From contig NZ_JAEMHL010000013.1 of NCBI RefSeq assembly GCF_016458305.1, positions 35,291-99,290 of the forward strand: 64,000 bases of DNA, written 5' to 3'. Position numbers and translations under genes: made by a program. The notes under the pieces were generated by a model. That model was not told the DNA's origin. It did not search any database and was given only the letters and a program-made list of their open reading frames with translations. Each line of letters starts with the position of its first letter. Within the stretch, counting starts at the first letter, position 1. The DNA is from Geomonas anaerohicana. Lineage in GTDB: Bacteria; Desulfobacterota; Desulfuromonadia; Geobacterales; Geobacteraceae. Shown here in pieces: positions 47,976 to 55,754 of the stretch.

Positions 47976-48367
47976 TTGGCACCTCTGCAGAACATGGCCA
48001 CGAGGGTGAGCGCCAGCACCGCAACGCAGATGGCGAGCGCCACGCAGTTCACGACACGGCTTTCGCGGGGGAACCAGCAGGCCCCCTGCGGCGGGGCGGA
48101 ACGGGAGAGCCAGGGGAGCGCGATGAAAGCGGCCGTCAGTGCCAGCACCAGGTAGATCAGGTACTTCGAGTAGCTGACCAGTTCCTGGATCCAGAGCAGG
48201 AACCAGGCGGACTTGACGGGGTTGGGAACGCGGGCGAGGTTGGCCTGTTCCTGCAGGGGGGCCGGGATCAGCGCCGTCAGGGCCATGAGGGTCAGCACCG
48301 TGAGCGTCAGCGCGATCTTGATGAGCCGGAAGAAGTACGGCGAACTCTTTAGGTAGCCTCGTTTCAT
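47951..48367 (-). CDS. extQ: Cytochrome b C-terminal subunit, ExtQ-like
   Basis: A 138-aa membrane protein with three hydrophobic helices (residues 14-35, 68-88, 107-127). It matches the C-terminal part of a split cytochrome b/b6 complex (VPNPVKSAWFLLWIQELVSYSKYL resembles the PxPxxxxWY-type loop of subunit IV). The ATG overlaps the extP stop by 4 bp (ATGA). A longer open frame upstream in the same phase runs inside extP and is not used. It should sit in the inner membrane with ExtP and the Rieske protein. Confidence 0.82.
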   Translation of the reverse strand: MKRGYLKSSPYFFRLIKIALTLTVLTLMALTALIPAPLQEQANLARVPNPVKSAWFLLWIQELVSYSKYLIYLVLALTAAFIALPWLSRSAPPQGACWFPRESRVVNCVALAICVAVLALTLVAMFCRGANWQFVSPF

Positions 48368-48984
48368 AGGTAGGGGAGCACCCCCTTGTCCTTCCTGATC
48401 CGGTAGAAGTGGAGCCCGCTGAGAAAGAACAGCGCCCCCGGGATCATCAGTATGTGCAGCACGTAGAAGCGCAGCAGCGAGGCGGGCTCGCCCACCCCGT
48501 CCGGCACCAGCGCCGCGCGCAGCGCCCCGCCGACCGGCATGGTGTGCAGCAGTTCCATGCCGGTCTGGGTGGCCCAGAGGGCGAGTTGGTCCATGGGGAG
48601 GAGGTAGCCGGTGTACCCCTCGAAGATGGCCAGCAGGAGCAGGGCGCAGCCGACCAGCCAGTTCAGTTCCCGCGGTTTTTGATAGGCGCCGGTCAGGATA
48701 ACCCGCAGGGTGTGCAGGACGATCAGCACCAGGAAGAAATGGCTCGCCAGCCGGTGCAGGCTTCTCAGGTAGCGTCCGCCCCAGACCGAGGACTCCAGAA
48801 GCAGGATAGAGGGGTAGGCGGCGGCCGGGGTGGGCTGGTAGTAGAAAAGGAGCAGCAACCCGGAGGCGGCCAGCAGCATGAGGCAACTGAAGGCCAGCCC
48901 TCCCAGGCAGAGAGTATAGGAGAGGGTCAGGTTCCTTTGCAGTACCGCCCGTGGGAAAAGATGTTTGAGGAAGTCTTCGATCAA
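48364..48984 (-). CDS. extP: Cytochrome b N-terminal subunit, ExtP-like
   Basis: A 206-aa inner-membrane protein with four main helices and the paired His of b-type heme ligation (YLRSLHRLASHFFLVLIVLH; later ELLHTMPVGG and FYVLHILMIPG). This is the cytochrome b6-like core that oxidises quinol. TTG start at 48984 overlaps the Rieske stop by 4 bp (TTGA), and its own stop overlaps extQ. Likely transfers quinol electrons to the ExtO cluster and the cytochromes of this operon. Confidence 0.88.
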   Translation of the reverse strand: MIEDFLKHLFPRAVLQRNLTLSYTLCLGGLAFSCLMLLAASGLLLLFYYQPTPAAAYPSILLLESSVWGGRYLRSLHRLASHFFLVLIVLHTLRVILTGAYQKPRELNWLVGCALLLLAIFEGYTGYLLPMDQLALWATQTGMELLHTMPVGGALRAALVPDGVGEPASLLRFYVLHILMIPGALFFLSGLHFYRIRKDKGVLPYL

Positions 48985-49394
48985 ATCAGTTGCTCCCGCT
49001 GTTTCGCCTGCACCTGGTAAGTGTCACCGACCACCTGCACCTGGTACCGCTCCAAGGCCCGGTCGGCGGGGCCCTTCAGCACCTTCCCCTCGCGGTCGAA
49101 CTCGGAGCCGTGACAGGGGCAGACCAGACCGGCGGGGGTGACGTTGACCGTGCAGCCCAGGTGGGTGCAGACCAGGTTCAGCGCGTAGACCTGCCCGCCC
49201 CGGTCCAGGACAGCAATGCGCGCCTCACGGTACACCAGCGCTCCGTCACGCGGGAGATCACCCTTGGCAACGGTGAGAAGCGTCTTCTTGCGCTTGCCGC
49301 GCGGGGTCAGGAATTTCCCCAGGAACCACCCACCCGCTGCCAGGGCGATCAGGGTGCCGAGGAAGGTTCGACGTGTTTGACCAAGCTCTGCCAT
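48981..49394 (-). CDS. extO: Rieske [2Fe-2S] protein, ExtO-like
   Basis: A 137-aa protein with a twin-arginine-like N-terminus (TRRTFLGTLIALAAGGWFLG) that anchors it to the periplasmic face. The cluster motifs are CTHLGC and CPCHGSEF, the classic Cys-x-His pairs of Rieske proteins. The start overlaps the end of extN by 46 bp, and its stop overlaps extP. With ExtP and ExtQ it forms a bc-type quinol-oxidising module. Smaller than bc1 Rieske proteins, like those of b6f-type complexes. Confidence 0.92.
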   Translation of the reverse strand: MAELGQTRRTFLGTLIALAAGGWFLGKFLTPRGKRKKTLLTVAKGDLPRDGALVYREARIAVLDRGGQVYALNLVCTHLGCTVNVTPAGLVCPCHGSEFDREGKVLKGPADRALERYQVQVVGDTYQVQAKQREQLI

Positions 49395-50608
49395 TTTTCC
49401 AGGTAGGCCCTCCGATAGGCCGTGCTCTTGCGAGCAAGTTCCAGGTAACGCCGCTGTGGATAGAACGAGCCGTTGGTTACCTGCTGACCGGTCGCATCCC
49501 AGAACGAGGGGAGCGTCATCCCCTCGGCCTGCAGCTGGTAGATGCGGTCCTCCTTGGGTTCCCGCAGGAAGCGACGCGGGTTATCGTGGCACCCCTCGCA
49601 CATGACGGTGCCGCGACGCACCGTGTGGGGGAAGAACGCTTTCCACCGGGCCGCCAGTAGCCGGTTCTCATCCCAGACAGCCCGGTCGTTCCTCACATCG
49701 GTGAAATAGGCGATGAACTCGGGTCTGATCGGGCTTACCTTGCCCCGCCCGTTCAAACCCAGTGGTGGCGCGTCCTGGCGCCGCAGATACGCACTTTTCA
49801 GGTATTCCTCGGCGCCCTGGTCCCGGCGCAGCCCGTAGAGTTCCTGCGACGGACTGTTGCTGAAGCGCAGGAAAAAGGTGCCGTACTCCTGCGCGGCCCA
49901 GGCCGAGTGACAGGCCCAGCACTCCATCTTCTCCAGGTGCGCCGCGATCCGGTGTTCCGGCACGCTTTGCTTTGGCTCGTGGCAATCCCGACACCCCTTG
50001 GCTGCCTTGCGCCCGGCGGCGAGGCTCTGCATGGAGTGACAGGCACCGCAGGAAAGCCCGGCCTCCGCGTGCAGGTCCGGTGTCATTTTCAGGTACGCCT
50101 CGCCGTAGGCCACCTCGCCGCGCTGGTAGCGCATGCTGTCCTCACGCGGCGCCATGCCGTAGTAGTCCGTCCCGACGAAGTAGCCTTTATGGCAGGTGAA
50201 GCAGTCGCGGTCGCGGGGCTTGCCGATGTCGTGCCCTTTGCCGGCGTGGCAGTCGGTGCACCCCTTGAGGTGGCAGGCGTTACAGTTCCTGGCGAAAAAG
50301 CGTGGTTCGGCTTTCCCGTAGCTGGCCGCGACGAAATCGAGTTCTCCCCGGCGGCTCCCCATGGGCTGGTCGAAGAGCGCCGCGTACCCCTTGTGGCAGC
50401 CGACACATCCGGCGGCGCGGCTCTCCCTCGAGGCGGGATTGGCCAGGGTCCTGGTCTCGTCCAAGTGGCAGGAGAGGCAAGGAAGCCCGCGGTGCACCCC
50501 TTTGACCACCTTCTTGTGGCAGACGGTGCAGTTCTCCTTGCCGAAAGCGACCGTCGCGCTAAGGAGCAGACACAAGGCGACGATGTAGCGCATCATTGAG
50601 CGCACCAT
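49349..50608 (-). CDS. extN: Decaheme c-type cytochrome, ExtN-like
   Basis: A 419-aa exported cytochrome with ten CxxCH sites (CTVCH, CLSCH, CVGCH, CNACH, CTDCH, CFTCH, CGACH, CRDCH, CWACH, CEGCH). The signal peptide is MMRYIVALCLLLSATVAFG. The start at 50608 follows CGAAAGGAGCTGGACC, a strong site, and overlaps extM by 50 bp. The last 70 residues have no heme motif. Expected to be periplasmic and to bridge the inner-membrane module and outer-membrane conduit. The name is by operon order. Confidence 0.87.
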   Translation of the reverse strand: MVRSMMRYIVALCLLLSATVAFGKENCTVCHKKVVKGVHRGLPCLSCHLDETRTLANPASRESRAAGCVGCHKGYAALFDQPMGSRRGELDFVAASYGKAEPRFFARNCNACHLKGCTDCHAGKGHDIGKPRDRDCFTCHKGYFVGTDYYGMAPREDSMRYQRGEVAYGEAYLKMTPDLHAEAGLSCGACHSMQSLAAGRKAAKGCRDCHEPKQSVPEHRIAAHLEKMECWACHSAWAAQEYGTFFLRFSNSPSQELYGLRRDQGAEEYLKSAYLRRQDAPPLGLNGRGKVSPIRPEFIAYFTDVRNDRAVWDENRLLAARWKAFFPHTVRRGTVMCEGCHDNPRRFLREPKEDRIYQLQAEGMTLPSFWDATGQQVTNGSFYPQRRYLELARKSTAYRRAYLEKWQSLVKHVEPSSAP

Positions 50609-52538
50609 GGTCCAGCTCCTTTCGATAGATGGGGTCAGCGGCCTTGTCGTGGCAGACCAGGCAGAGATTCACCGCCAGGGCGCGCCGTACCTCGGCGCCG
50701 TTCAGGGGACGGGAGTGTTCCCGGGTGATGGCCGAGTAGGCCCGCACCTTCCCCTCCTGGAGGGTCAAAAAGCCGTCCAGAGGCTTGTCCGCCGACTGCT
50801 CGCAGATCATGGTACCCTCGATGTTCCTCCCGGAAACCACATGCTGCCCGAAACCGAGGAACGCGGGGTTGCCGTGGCACTCGCCGCAGCCGATGGCCTT
50901 CTTCCCGGTGTTGTGCGAGTAAAAGGGGGCGAAGCGAAGCTGCTGTTGCCCCTTGAAGCGCGCCACGTACTCGTTTTTGGAGAGGCTTCCGTCCGGCTCC
51001 ACCACGCTCACGAAGGTCTGGCACCCGGGCGTGACGGTGGAGATCCTGCCGCGCTGGTTCAGGGCCAGCGGGAAGGGGTAGAGCATCCGGTAATCTTCCT
51101 TCTCGCTGAAGCGGCCGGGCGTCGGCACCCCCTTGACGTAATCCATGGCGGACCTCGTCTTGTCGTAGCTGGTGTGGCAGCCGTAGCACTGGACCACGGT
51201 ACGGCTGTGGCAGGAGTAGCATTCCATCCGGCCGTGGCCGACCACGGTATGTTCCGAAGTGCCCGTGATGACAAGGCTTTTGAACAGCCTGCCGCTGCGC
51301 TTCCCCAGCACCCAGACCGCGCCGTCCCTGTAGAAGACGTTGGAGTACGGGCGCCCCTTGGCGGTGAGGATCATCTTCATCCCCTGCCGCATCTGCATCC
51401 GGTATCCCTGGGACTCCCGCAGCACCTCGTCGTTTTCGCTGGCGATCTCGCGGTAGCGCGGGGGCTTCAGGCCGCCGTGGCAGTCCTCGCAGGAGATCTC
51501 GGTCTGCAGGTACATGTTCCGGTAGGCGTAGCCGTCCCCCATCAGGTCGCGCGATGTGTGGCAGTCGATGCAATCCATGCCGGCGGCGAAGTGGATGTCC
51601 GGTGCGATGTGGGTGAGGTTCCTGTTGCCGCTGGCCAGCACCGGCCCCGGGAGACCGAAGCGGGTCGGCACCAGGGAATTGCTGCCGTCGTTAAGCCCTT
51701 GGTAGGAATAGGCGATGCGCCCGCTGCGGTTGTGGCAACGGGAGCAGACCTCGTTGCCCGGCAGCCGCTCCATGGCGTGGCTTGCCGCGTAGGGTCCCCT
51801 CCCCCGCACGGTGGCGTCGCCACCCCGGTACAGGGCGCGGTCGTTGTAGGGGAAGTGGCAGGCGGCGCACCCCGAGGCATGGCTCGCCCCGTAGACGTCC
51901 CCGCTCTCCCGGGCCACGTGGCACTGGGAGCAGAACTTGCGGTAGAGCTCACCGGAGACGTGGTCGAGCTCCGCCACCGGCTGGAGCCGCAGCGGCTTGC
52001 CGGCGGGATCGTAGACCTCGCCGGCGCGGCTGGCGTAGTCGCCGTCTTCCGGCCCTTCCCAGGTGAGCCGGATGTTGCGGATCATCCCGGTCGTGGTGTA
52101 CATCAGGTTCGACTTGATCCGGTCCAACTGATAAAGGTGGCAGGCGCCGCAGCTCTTGTCCCAGTGCTCCGGGGCGGAGGGATTGCCCTTGCCCAGCATG
52201 CCGCGGTGGGCGATGTCCTTTCGGGTTGCCCTGGCATCACCGCCGTGGCAGGCGACGCAGTCGTGGTGCGTCGCCGAGGCATGCTCGATGCCGGCATGGC
52301 AGGTGAGGCAGTTGTTGGCCGGCGTACCCTTTCCGATGCACCCGGCAGCGAAAAGGGCAGCCAGCAGAGCGGCTTTGCGGGCACCCCGGGACCAGCCTGA
52401 TGGCGCCACGGTCCCCGCCCCCGGAGGGGGAGGGCCAGGGAGGGGAAAATCCATCTTGCCCGCATCCCGCGTCCCCCCTCCCGACCTCCCCCCTCCGGGG
52501 GGAGGAGCTGGGGATGTTTCTCGGTCTGTAACCTTCAT
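50559..52538 (-). CDS. extM: Dodecaheme c-type cytochrome lipoprotein, ExtM-like
   Basis: A 659-aa protein with twelve CxxCH motifs (CLTCH, CVACH, CGACH, CSQCH, CAACH, CSRCH, CIDCH, CEDCH, CYSCH, CYGCH, CGECH, CLVCH). A lipobox LFAAGC lies near residue 67. The first 45 codons are odd: they are mostly encoded by a family C repeat (PPPGGG.. and PLPGPPPPGAG), so the signal segment sits far from the ATG. An ATG at 52454 and a GTG at 52409 (giving an ordinary signal peptide) are alternative starts. I kept 52538 because a TATAAT promoter ends 33 bp upstream of it. Confidence 0.83.
   Translation of the reverse strand: MKVTDRETSPAPPPGGGRSGGGTRDAGKMDFPLPGPPPPGAGTVAPSGWSRGARKAALLAALFAAGCIGKGTPANNCLTCHAGIEHASATHHDCVACHGGDARATRKDIAHRGMLGKGNPSAPEHWDKSCGACHLYQLDRIKSNLMYTTTGMIRNIRLTWEGPEDGDYASRAGEVYDPAGKPLRLQPVAELDHVSGELYRKFCSQCHVARESGDVYGASHASGCAACHFPYNDRALYRGGDATVRGRGPYAASHAMERLPGNEVCSRCHNRSGRIAYSYQGLNDGSNSLVPTRFGLPGPVLASGNRNLTHIAPDIHFAAGMDCIDCHTSRDLMGDGYAYRNMYLQTEISCEDCHGGLKPPRYREIASENDEVLRESQGYRMQMRQGMKMILTAKGRPYSNVFYRDGAVWVLGKRSGRLFKSLVITGTSEHTVVGHGRMECYSCHSRTVVQCYGCHTSYDKTRSAMDYVKGVPTPGRFSEKEDYRMLYPFPLALNQRGRISTVTPGCQTFVSVVEPDGSLSKNEYVARFKGQQQLRFAPFYSHNTGKKAIGCGECHGNPAFLGFGQHVVSGRNIEGTMICEQSADKPLDGFLTLQEGKVRAYSAITREHSRPLNGAEVRRALAVNLCLVCHDKAADPIYRKELDHGALNDALHRRLVSAP
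52411..52508. repeat. Family C repeat pair within the 5' end of extM
   Basis: CCGCCCCCGGAGGGGGAGGG near 52415-52434 and CCTCCCCCCTCCGGGGGGAGG near 52484-52504. Same two-part build as 1556-1650. Confidence 0.75.
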
Positions 52539-52571
52539 ATCGCCCGCTGTCTCTGCACTGAACTCCCGCGC

Positions 52572-52600
52572 ATTATAGTCAAATTAAAGCCATTCTCCAA
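52572..52600 (-). promoter_or_regulatory. Sigma-70-type promoter for extM
   Basis: Read on the minus strand: TTGGAG (52600-52595), 17 bp, TATAAT (52577-52572). The -10 is perfect. It lies between the extKL terminator and the extM start. Confidence 0.62.
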
Positions 52601-52621
52601 AACCTTTCATGAGCGGTAGAC

Positions 52622-52654
52622 AAAAAAAGGCCGGCATCGCGGTGGATGCCGGCC
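52622..52654 (-). terminator. Terminator after extKL, inside the ext locus
   Basis: On the minus strand, stem GGCCGGCAT/ATGCCGGCC (52654-52646 and 52637-52629) followed by seven T. It divides extHIJKL from extMNOPQS. Confidence 0.87.
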
Positions 52655-52684
52655 ATAACAAACCAGGAACCTTTCTCTTTTTTG

Positions 52685-54037
52685 CTATTTACCACTCTGG
52701 CTGATACTCACCCTCTTGGCGAACTCCTTCCAGACAAAGGGATCGCTGTTGGGGGTGCCGAAGGGAAGATAGGTGAGCTTCACTTCCACGTCCAGGTCGT
52801 AGGCGGCCGGCTTCTCCACCGTTTTGCCGTTCACCTCGACCTCTTCCAGCGGATAGAAGATTTCGAAGCGCTCCTTCACAACTTTGCCCGGCGGCAGCCC
52901 GGTGTCCTCGATCAGGCCGCTCTTCTCGTAGGGGCCGCGCCCCATCCGGTCGCCACGGGCCAACTGTTGCGGGACCGGCATGTAGATCTTCTCCTGGTTG
53001 AACACTTCCTTGCCGTCCTTGGTCTTACCGATTACCGACAGAACCAGTCGGTTGGGGGTCGGTCAGCCGTCGGGGATGGAGTGTCCCGCCTTGTTGAGCA
53101 TCTCGACCTTGACCACGGCCCTGGGCCTGATCTTGGCGCCGTCGCGCCAGTAGTACCCGAAGGCCTCGGCCTTGAACTCGACCGCCTTGTCGCTCATAGC
53201 CGCATCCCGGTAGGACTGGATGTTGTGCCCGAGCTTCGAGTTTTTCATGTGGCAGTCCTGGCAGTTCTCCTGCCCCACCTCGGCCTTGTAGGCCCAGAGG
53301 TAACTGCCGTACGAGGTGCAGCACTGGGTCGGCTCGTCCAGCTCCAGGTTGGGGCCCAGGCCGTGGCACTGGCCGCACTGTATGGCCTGGTCCATGATCG
53401 GGCTCTTGGCCATCTTGGGGAACTTGTCGGAGGGATGATCGCCGTCCTTGGAGCCGTACACCACCCCGGCCTTGGGATAGCCGTCCTGCCACTTGTGGGT
53501 TATGGCGTTCCGGTTGTGGCAGACCAGGCAATTGATGGAGACGCTCTTCAACTTCTCCTCGAACTTCTTGGCCACCTCCTTGTCCTTCTTGGCCCGCGCC
53601 TCCTTCCAGCCGTAGAGGGTGGTGACCAGTTCCTGGGCCACCGAGTCCTCGGCGTCGGCCAACTGCGGCAGGTGGCACTTGGCGCATCCCATCAGGTGCT
53701 CCACCTTGACGTCCTTCGGGCTCTTCACCCCTGAGTAGGGCTCTTCCATAAGGCCGTTCTCGATGGTGGTCATGATGGTCATCGCCGTGCGCGCCGTGCC
53801 GAAGAGCGAGCGCGAGTGGATCGATTTGGAGGCCTGGTCATGCTGCTCCTGGTGGCATTCCACGCAGGAGCTCGAGTCGTACATCTTGGCCAGTTCGGCG
53901 AGGGTCTTCGCCTTCCCCGATTTGGCGGCTATGGTTTCCTGCCAGCCGATGCCGGCCTTGCCGGCAAAAGAGGGCGCCGCCAGCGCCCCTAAAAGCAGGG
54001 CGGCGGCAAGGCCTCCCTGAAAGATCATTCTGTTCAT
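52685..54037 (-). CDS. extKL: Pentaheme c-type cytochrome selenoprotein, ExtKL-like (Sec at TGA 53065-53063)
   Basis: Read through one in-frame TGA it is 450 aa. Residues 1-324 have a signal peptide (GGLAAALLLGALAAPSFAG) and five CxxCH sites (CVECH, CAKCH, CLVCH, CGQCH, CQDCH). Residue 325 is the TGA, in the setting AGHSIPDG-U-PTPNRLVLSV, a block that many multiheme cytochromes carry with another residue. The remaining 125 residues have no start codon with a good site of their own and no heme. A possible SECIS follows the TGA directly. I recall that in G. sulfurreducens the halves were named ExtK and ExtL. Start follows AACGGGAGCAGCC. Likely periplasmic partner of the ExtI porin. Confidence 0.82.
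53035..53065 (-). promoter_or_regulatory. Candidate SECIS hairpin with Sec codon in extKL
   Basis: Minus strand, after TGA 53065-53063: lower stem CCGAC/GTCGG (53062-53058 with 53039-53035), upper stem AACC/GGTT (53053-53050 with 53045-53042), loop GACT. Confidence 0.58.
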
Positions 54038-54071
54038 GGCTGCTCCCGTTCAACCGATGATGTGCGAGTGC

Positions 54072-54097
54072 GGGCGCCCCGCTTGCGCGGGGCGCCC
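54072..54097. repeat. GC-rich hairpin between extJ and extKL
   Basis: 11-bp perfect stem GGGCGCCCCGC/GCGGGGCGCCC around TTGC. T residues follow on the plus strand only, so on the extJ-extKL message it is a structured element and not a classic terminator. Confidence 0.7.
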
Positions 54098-54112
54098 TTT
54101 TCCTCAGCAACC

Positions 54113-54433
54113 CTAGCAACCCTGAAGCTCATCCCCTTCGCACTCCGTGAGCGACACCGGGGAGTCGACCTTCATCTTCTCAGCCTTGGCCTTGCCGAAC
54201 TTGAGCGTCACCTCGTTGCCCTGCACGGCAAGCACCTTGGGCGAGCCGCCGGCAGCCGAGACGGTGGCCCCTTTCTTCACGAAGGCCGGGGGAGCAGCCT
54301 CCAGGGTCACCGTGACCTGCTCGCCATCCACTTTGGTTACCTTCCCTTTGGCCGGTCCTGCCGCAAAGGCCGTGGCCGCCAGGCTCAGCATGGCCAGGGT
54401 TGTCGCCGCTATCCTCATCGCTTTAGCAAACAT
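54113..54433 (-). CDS. extJ: Small periplasmic protein, ExtJ-like
   Basis: A 106-aa exported protein. The signal peptide is MRIAATTLAMLSLAATAFA. The mature part is a small beta-rich domain with two similar strands (GKVTKVDGEQVTVTLEAAPP and PKVLAVQGNEVTLKFGKAKA), suggesting an OB- or SH3-like barrel, and ends in CEGDELQGC with two Cys. No heme motif. The ATG follows AGAGGAGGAAAAGCG. It lies between the porin and the selenocytochrome genes. Role unknown; the name is by operon position. Confidence 0.78.
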   Translation of the reverse strand: MFAKAMRIAATTLAMLSLAATAFAAGPAKGKVTKVDGEQVTVTLEAAPPAFVKKGATVSAAGGSPKVLAVQGNEVTLKFGKAKAEKMKVDSPVSLTECEGDELQGC

Positions 54434-54456
54434 CGCTTTTCCTCCTCTTGCCCGAG

Positions 54457-54486
54457 GGGGACTGGCACCTGGCGGAGCCAGTCCCC
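54457..54486. repeat. Family A repeat, copy 5
   Basis: GGGGACTGGCACCTGG then CGGAGCCAGTCCCC between extI and extJ. It can fold into a hairpin in the message. Confidence 0.8.
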
Positions 54487-54502
54487 TGCGGGCTGTCTGT
54501 GG

Positions 54503-55702
54503 TTAGAAGATCACCTGGAGCTGGGTCACGTAGGTCATGAAGTCCTCGGTCCCGTCGGCCGTGGTGCCGCTGCCGTTACGGAAGCCGGTGGAGTTGGCCT
54601 CGAAGGTGAGCTTCAGGTTCTGGTCGCGCAGGTAGTAGTTCACGCCGCCGCCGGTCCAGAAAACGCGCTGATTGTAGATGCCGTTCAGGTTGGCGAATTT
54701 CCAGTCCTCGTGACGCACGAAGAGCTGCAGCGGGATGTTGGGAAGCATGTAGCCGGCCTTGACGTAGTAGCCGTTCTTCTCCCCGTTGATGCCGACCACG
54801 TTCGGGTCGGGGTTGTCGCCAAGATAGGCCTTGTCGAGGTCGATCTTTTCGTAGGCGCCGGACACGGTGAAGGTGCCTACGGCCTCGACGGGATACTCGA
54901 CGAAACCGTCGAAGGTCCAGGCCTTGTAGTCCTTCTTCCCGGTTCTCAGAACCGTGTCGCCGTAGGCGACGTCCGGCTCGAACTGGTACGCCGCGCCGAA
55001 GGTGGCGACCTTCTTCTTGCCCAGGTAGGTCCCCTTGTAGCCGTAATCGTTTTCCGGGTCGAGCAGCGTCACGTGGGCGCGCGCCGAGTAGCGGAAGTTC
55101 GAGGCGGGGGCGGTGTCGCCGGAAACTGCCTTGCGTCCTTCCATGGCGTCGAGGCGGTACTGGAACATGTCCTTGAAGAGGTTGCCCCATACCGCCACGC
55201 CGGTGTCGCGCGTGGTCACGTAGGGTGCGCGGATGAAGAGCGAGCGGTCCAGGGTCAGCGGGGCCTCGCACGCCTCCAGGTTCTCACGCGAGAGGTTGTA
55301 CTTGAACTTGCCGACGTTGACGCGGAACGCGTTGTCGATCTTGAAGCGGACCACCGCATCCAGGAGCTGGAAGTTCGAGCCCTGGTTCTGTGACGCCACG
55401 TCGAGCGGGGTCAGGTTCTGGTCGTCGGTGTACTCGGTCTGCACGTAGATGGACATCATGTCGCCGTACTTGCCCATGAGGGCCAGGCGGTTGCGGCGGA
55501 AGTTGAAGTTGGCCGTGGTGTCCTCGTTGTTGTCGCCCGAACCGATGTCGCGGAAGGTCATCTGGAACTGGCCCTTGTAGTCCAGCTGCAGCGCCCCCTC
55601 GTCATTGGGGCCGAAGGTCATTTTGGGTCCTGCAAATGCGGTTGTGCTGGCCAGAGCTACCCCGAGCAGGGCAGCACAGACGGTCTTGTTGATATTGATC
55701 AT
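54503..55702 (-). CDS. extI: Porin-like outer membrane protein, ExtI-like
   Basis: A 399-aa outer-membrane beta barrel. The signal peptide (CAALLGVALASTTAFAG) is followed by alternating amphipathic strands rich in Tyr, Phe and Gly (GALQLDYKGQFQMTFRDIG; AGYMLPNIPLQLFVRHEDW; FEANSTGFRNGS), and the C-terminus ends in a strand with terminal Phe (VTQLQVIF), the usual assembly signal. In G. sulfurreducens ExtI has been linked to selenite and tellurite reduction. Start follows AGGGAGTAGACGACC. It is thought to let cytochromes or oxyanions cross the outer membrane. Confidence 0.87.
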   Translation of the reverse strand: MININKTVCAALLGVALASTTAFAGPKMTFGPNDEGALQLDYKGQFQMTFRDIGSGDNNEDTTANFNFRRNRLALMGKYGDMMSIYVQTEYTDDQNLTPLDVASQNQGSNFQLLDAVVRFKIDNAFRVNVGKFKYNLSRENLEACEAPLTLDRSLFIRAPYVTTRDTGVAVWGNLFKDMFQYRLDAMEGRKAVSGDTAPASNFRYSARAHVTLLDPENDYGYKGTYLGKKKVATFGAAYQFEPDVAYGDTVLRTGKKDYKAWTFDGFVEYPVEAVGTFTVSGAYEKIDLDKAYLGDNPDPNVVGINGEKNGYYVKAGYMLPNIPLQLFVRHEDWKFANLNGIYNQRVFWTGGGVNYYLRDQNLKLTFEANSTGFRNGSGTTADGTEDFMTYVTQLQVIF

Positions 55703-55754
55703 GGTCGTCTACTCCCTATGTGGTCGATTGATGATCCGAAAGCTGCCTGTGACC

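Noticed and set aside
47951..48886. Longer ExtQ starting far upstream
   Set aside because: The extra part lies inside extP in another frame and is Arg/Pro-rich. The ATG at 48367 with an ATGA overlap and membrane helices directly after is the natural start.
52685..53005. A separate gene (an ExtL protein) starting at an internal codon after the TGA
   Set aside because: No good ribosome site or signal peptide precedes it, and the sequence between the TGA and the first possible start continues the cytochrome's conserved-looking block.
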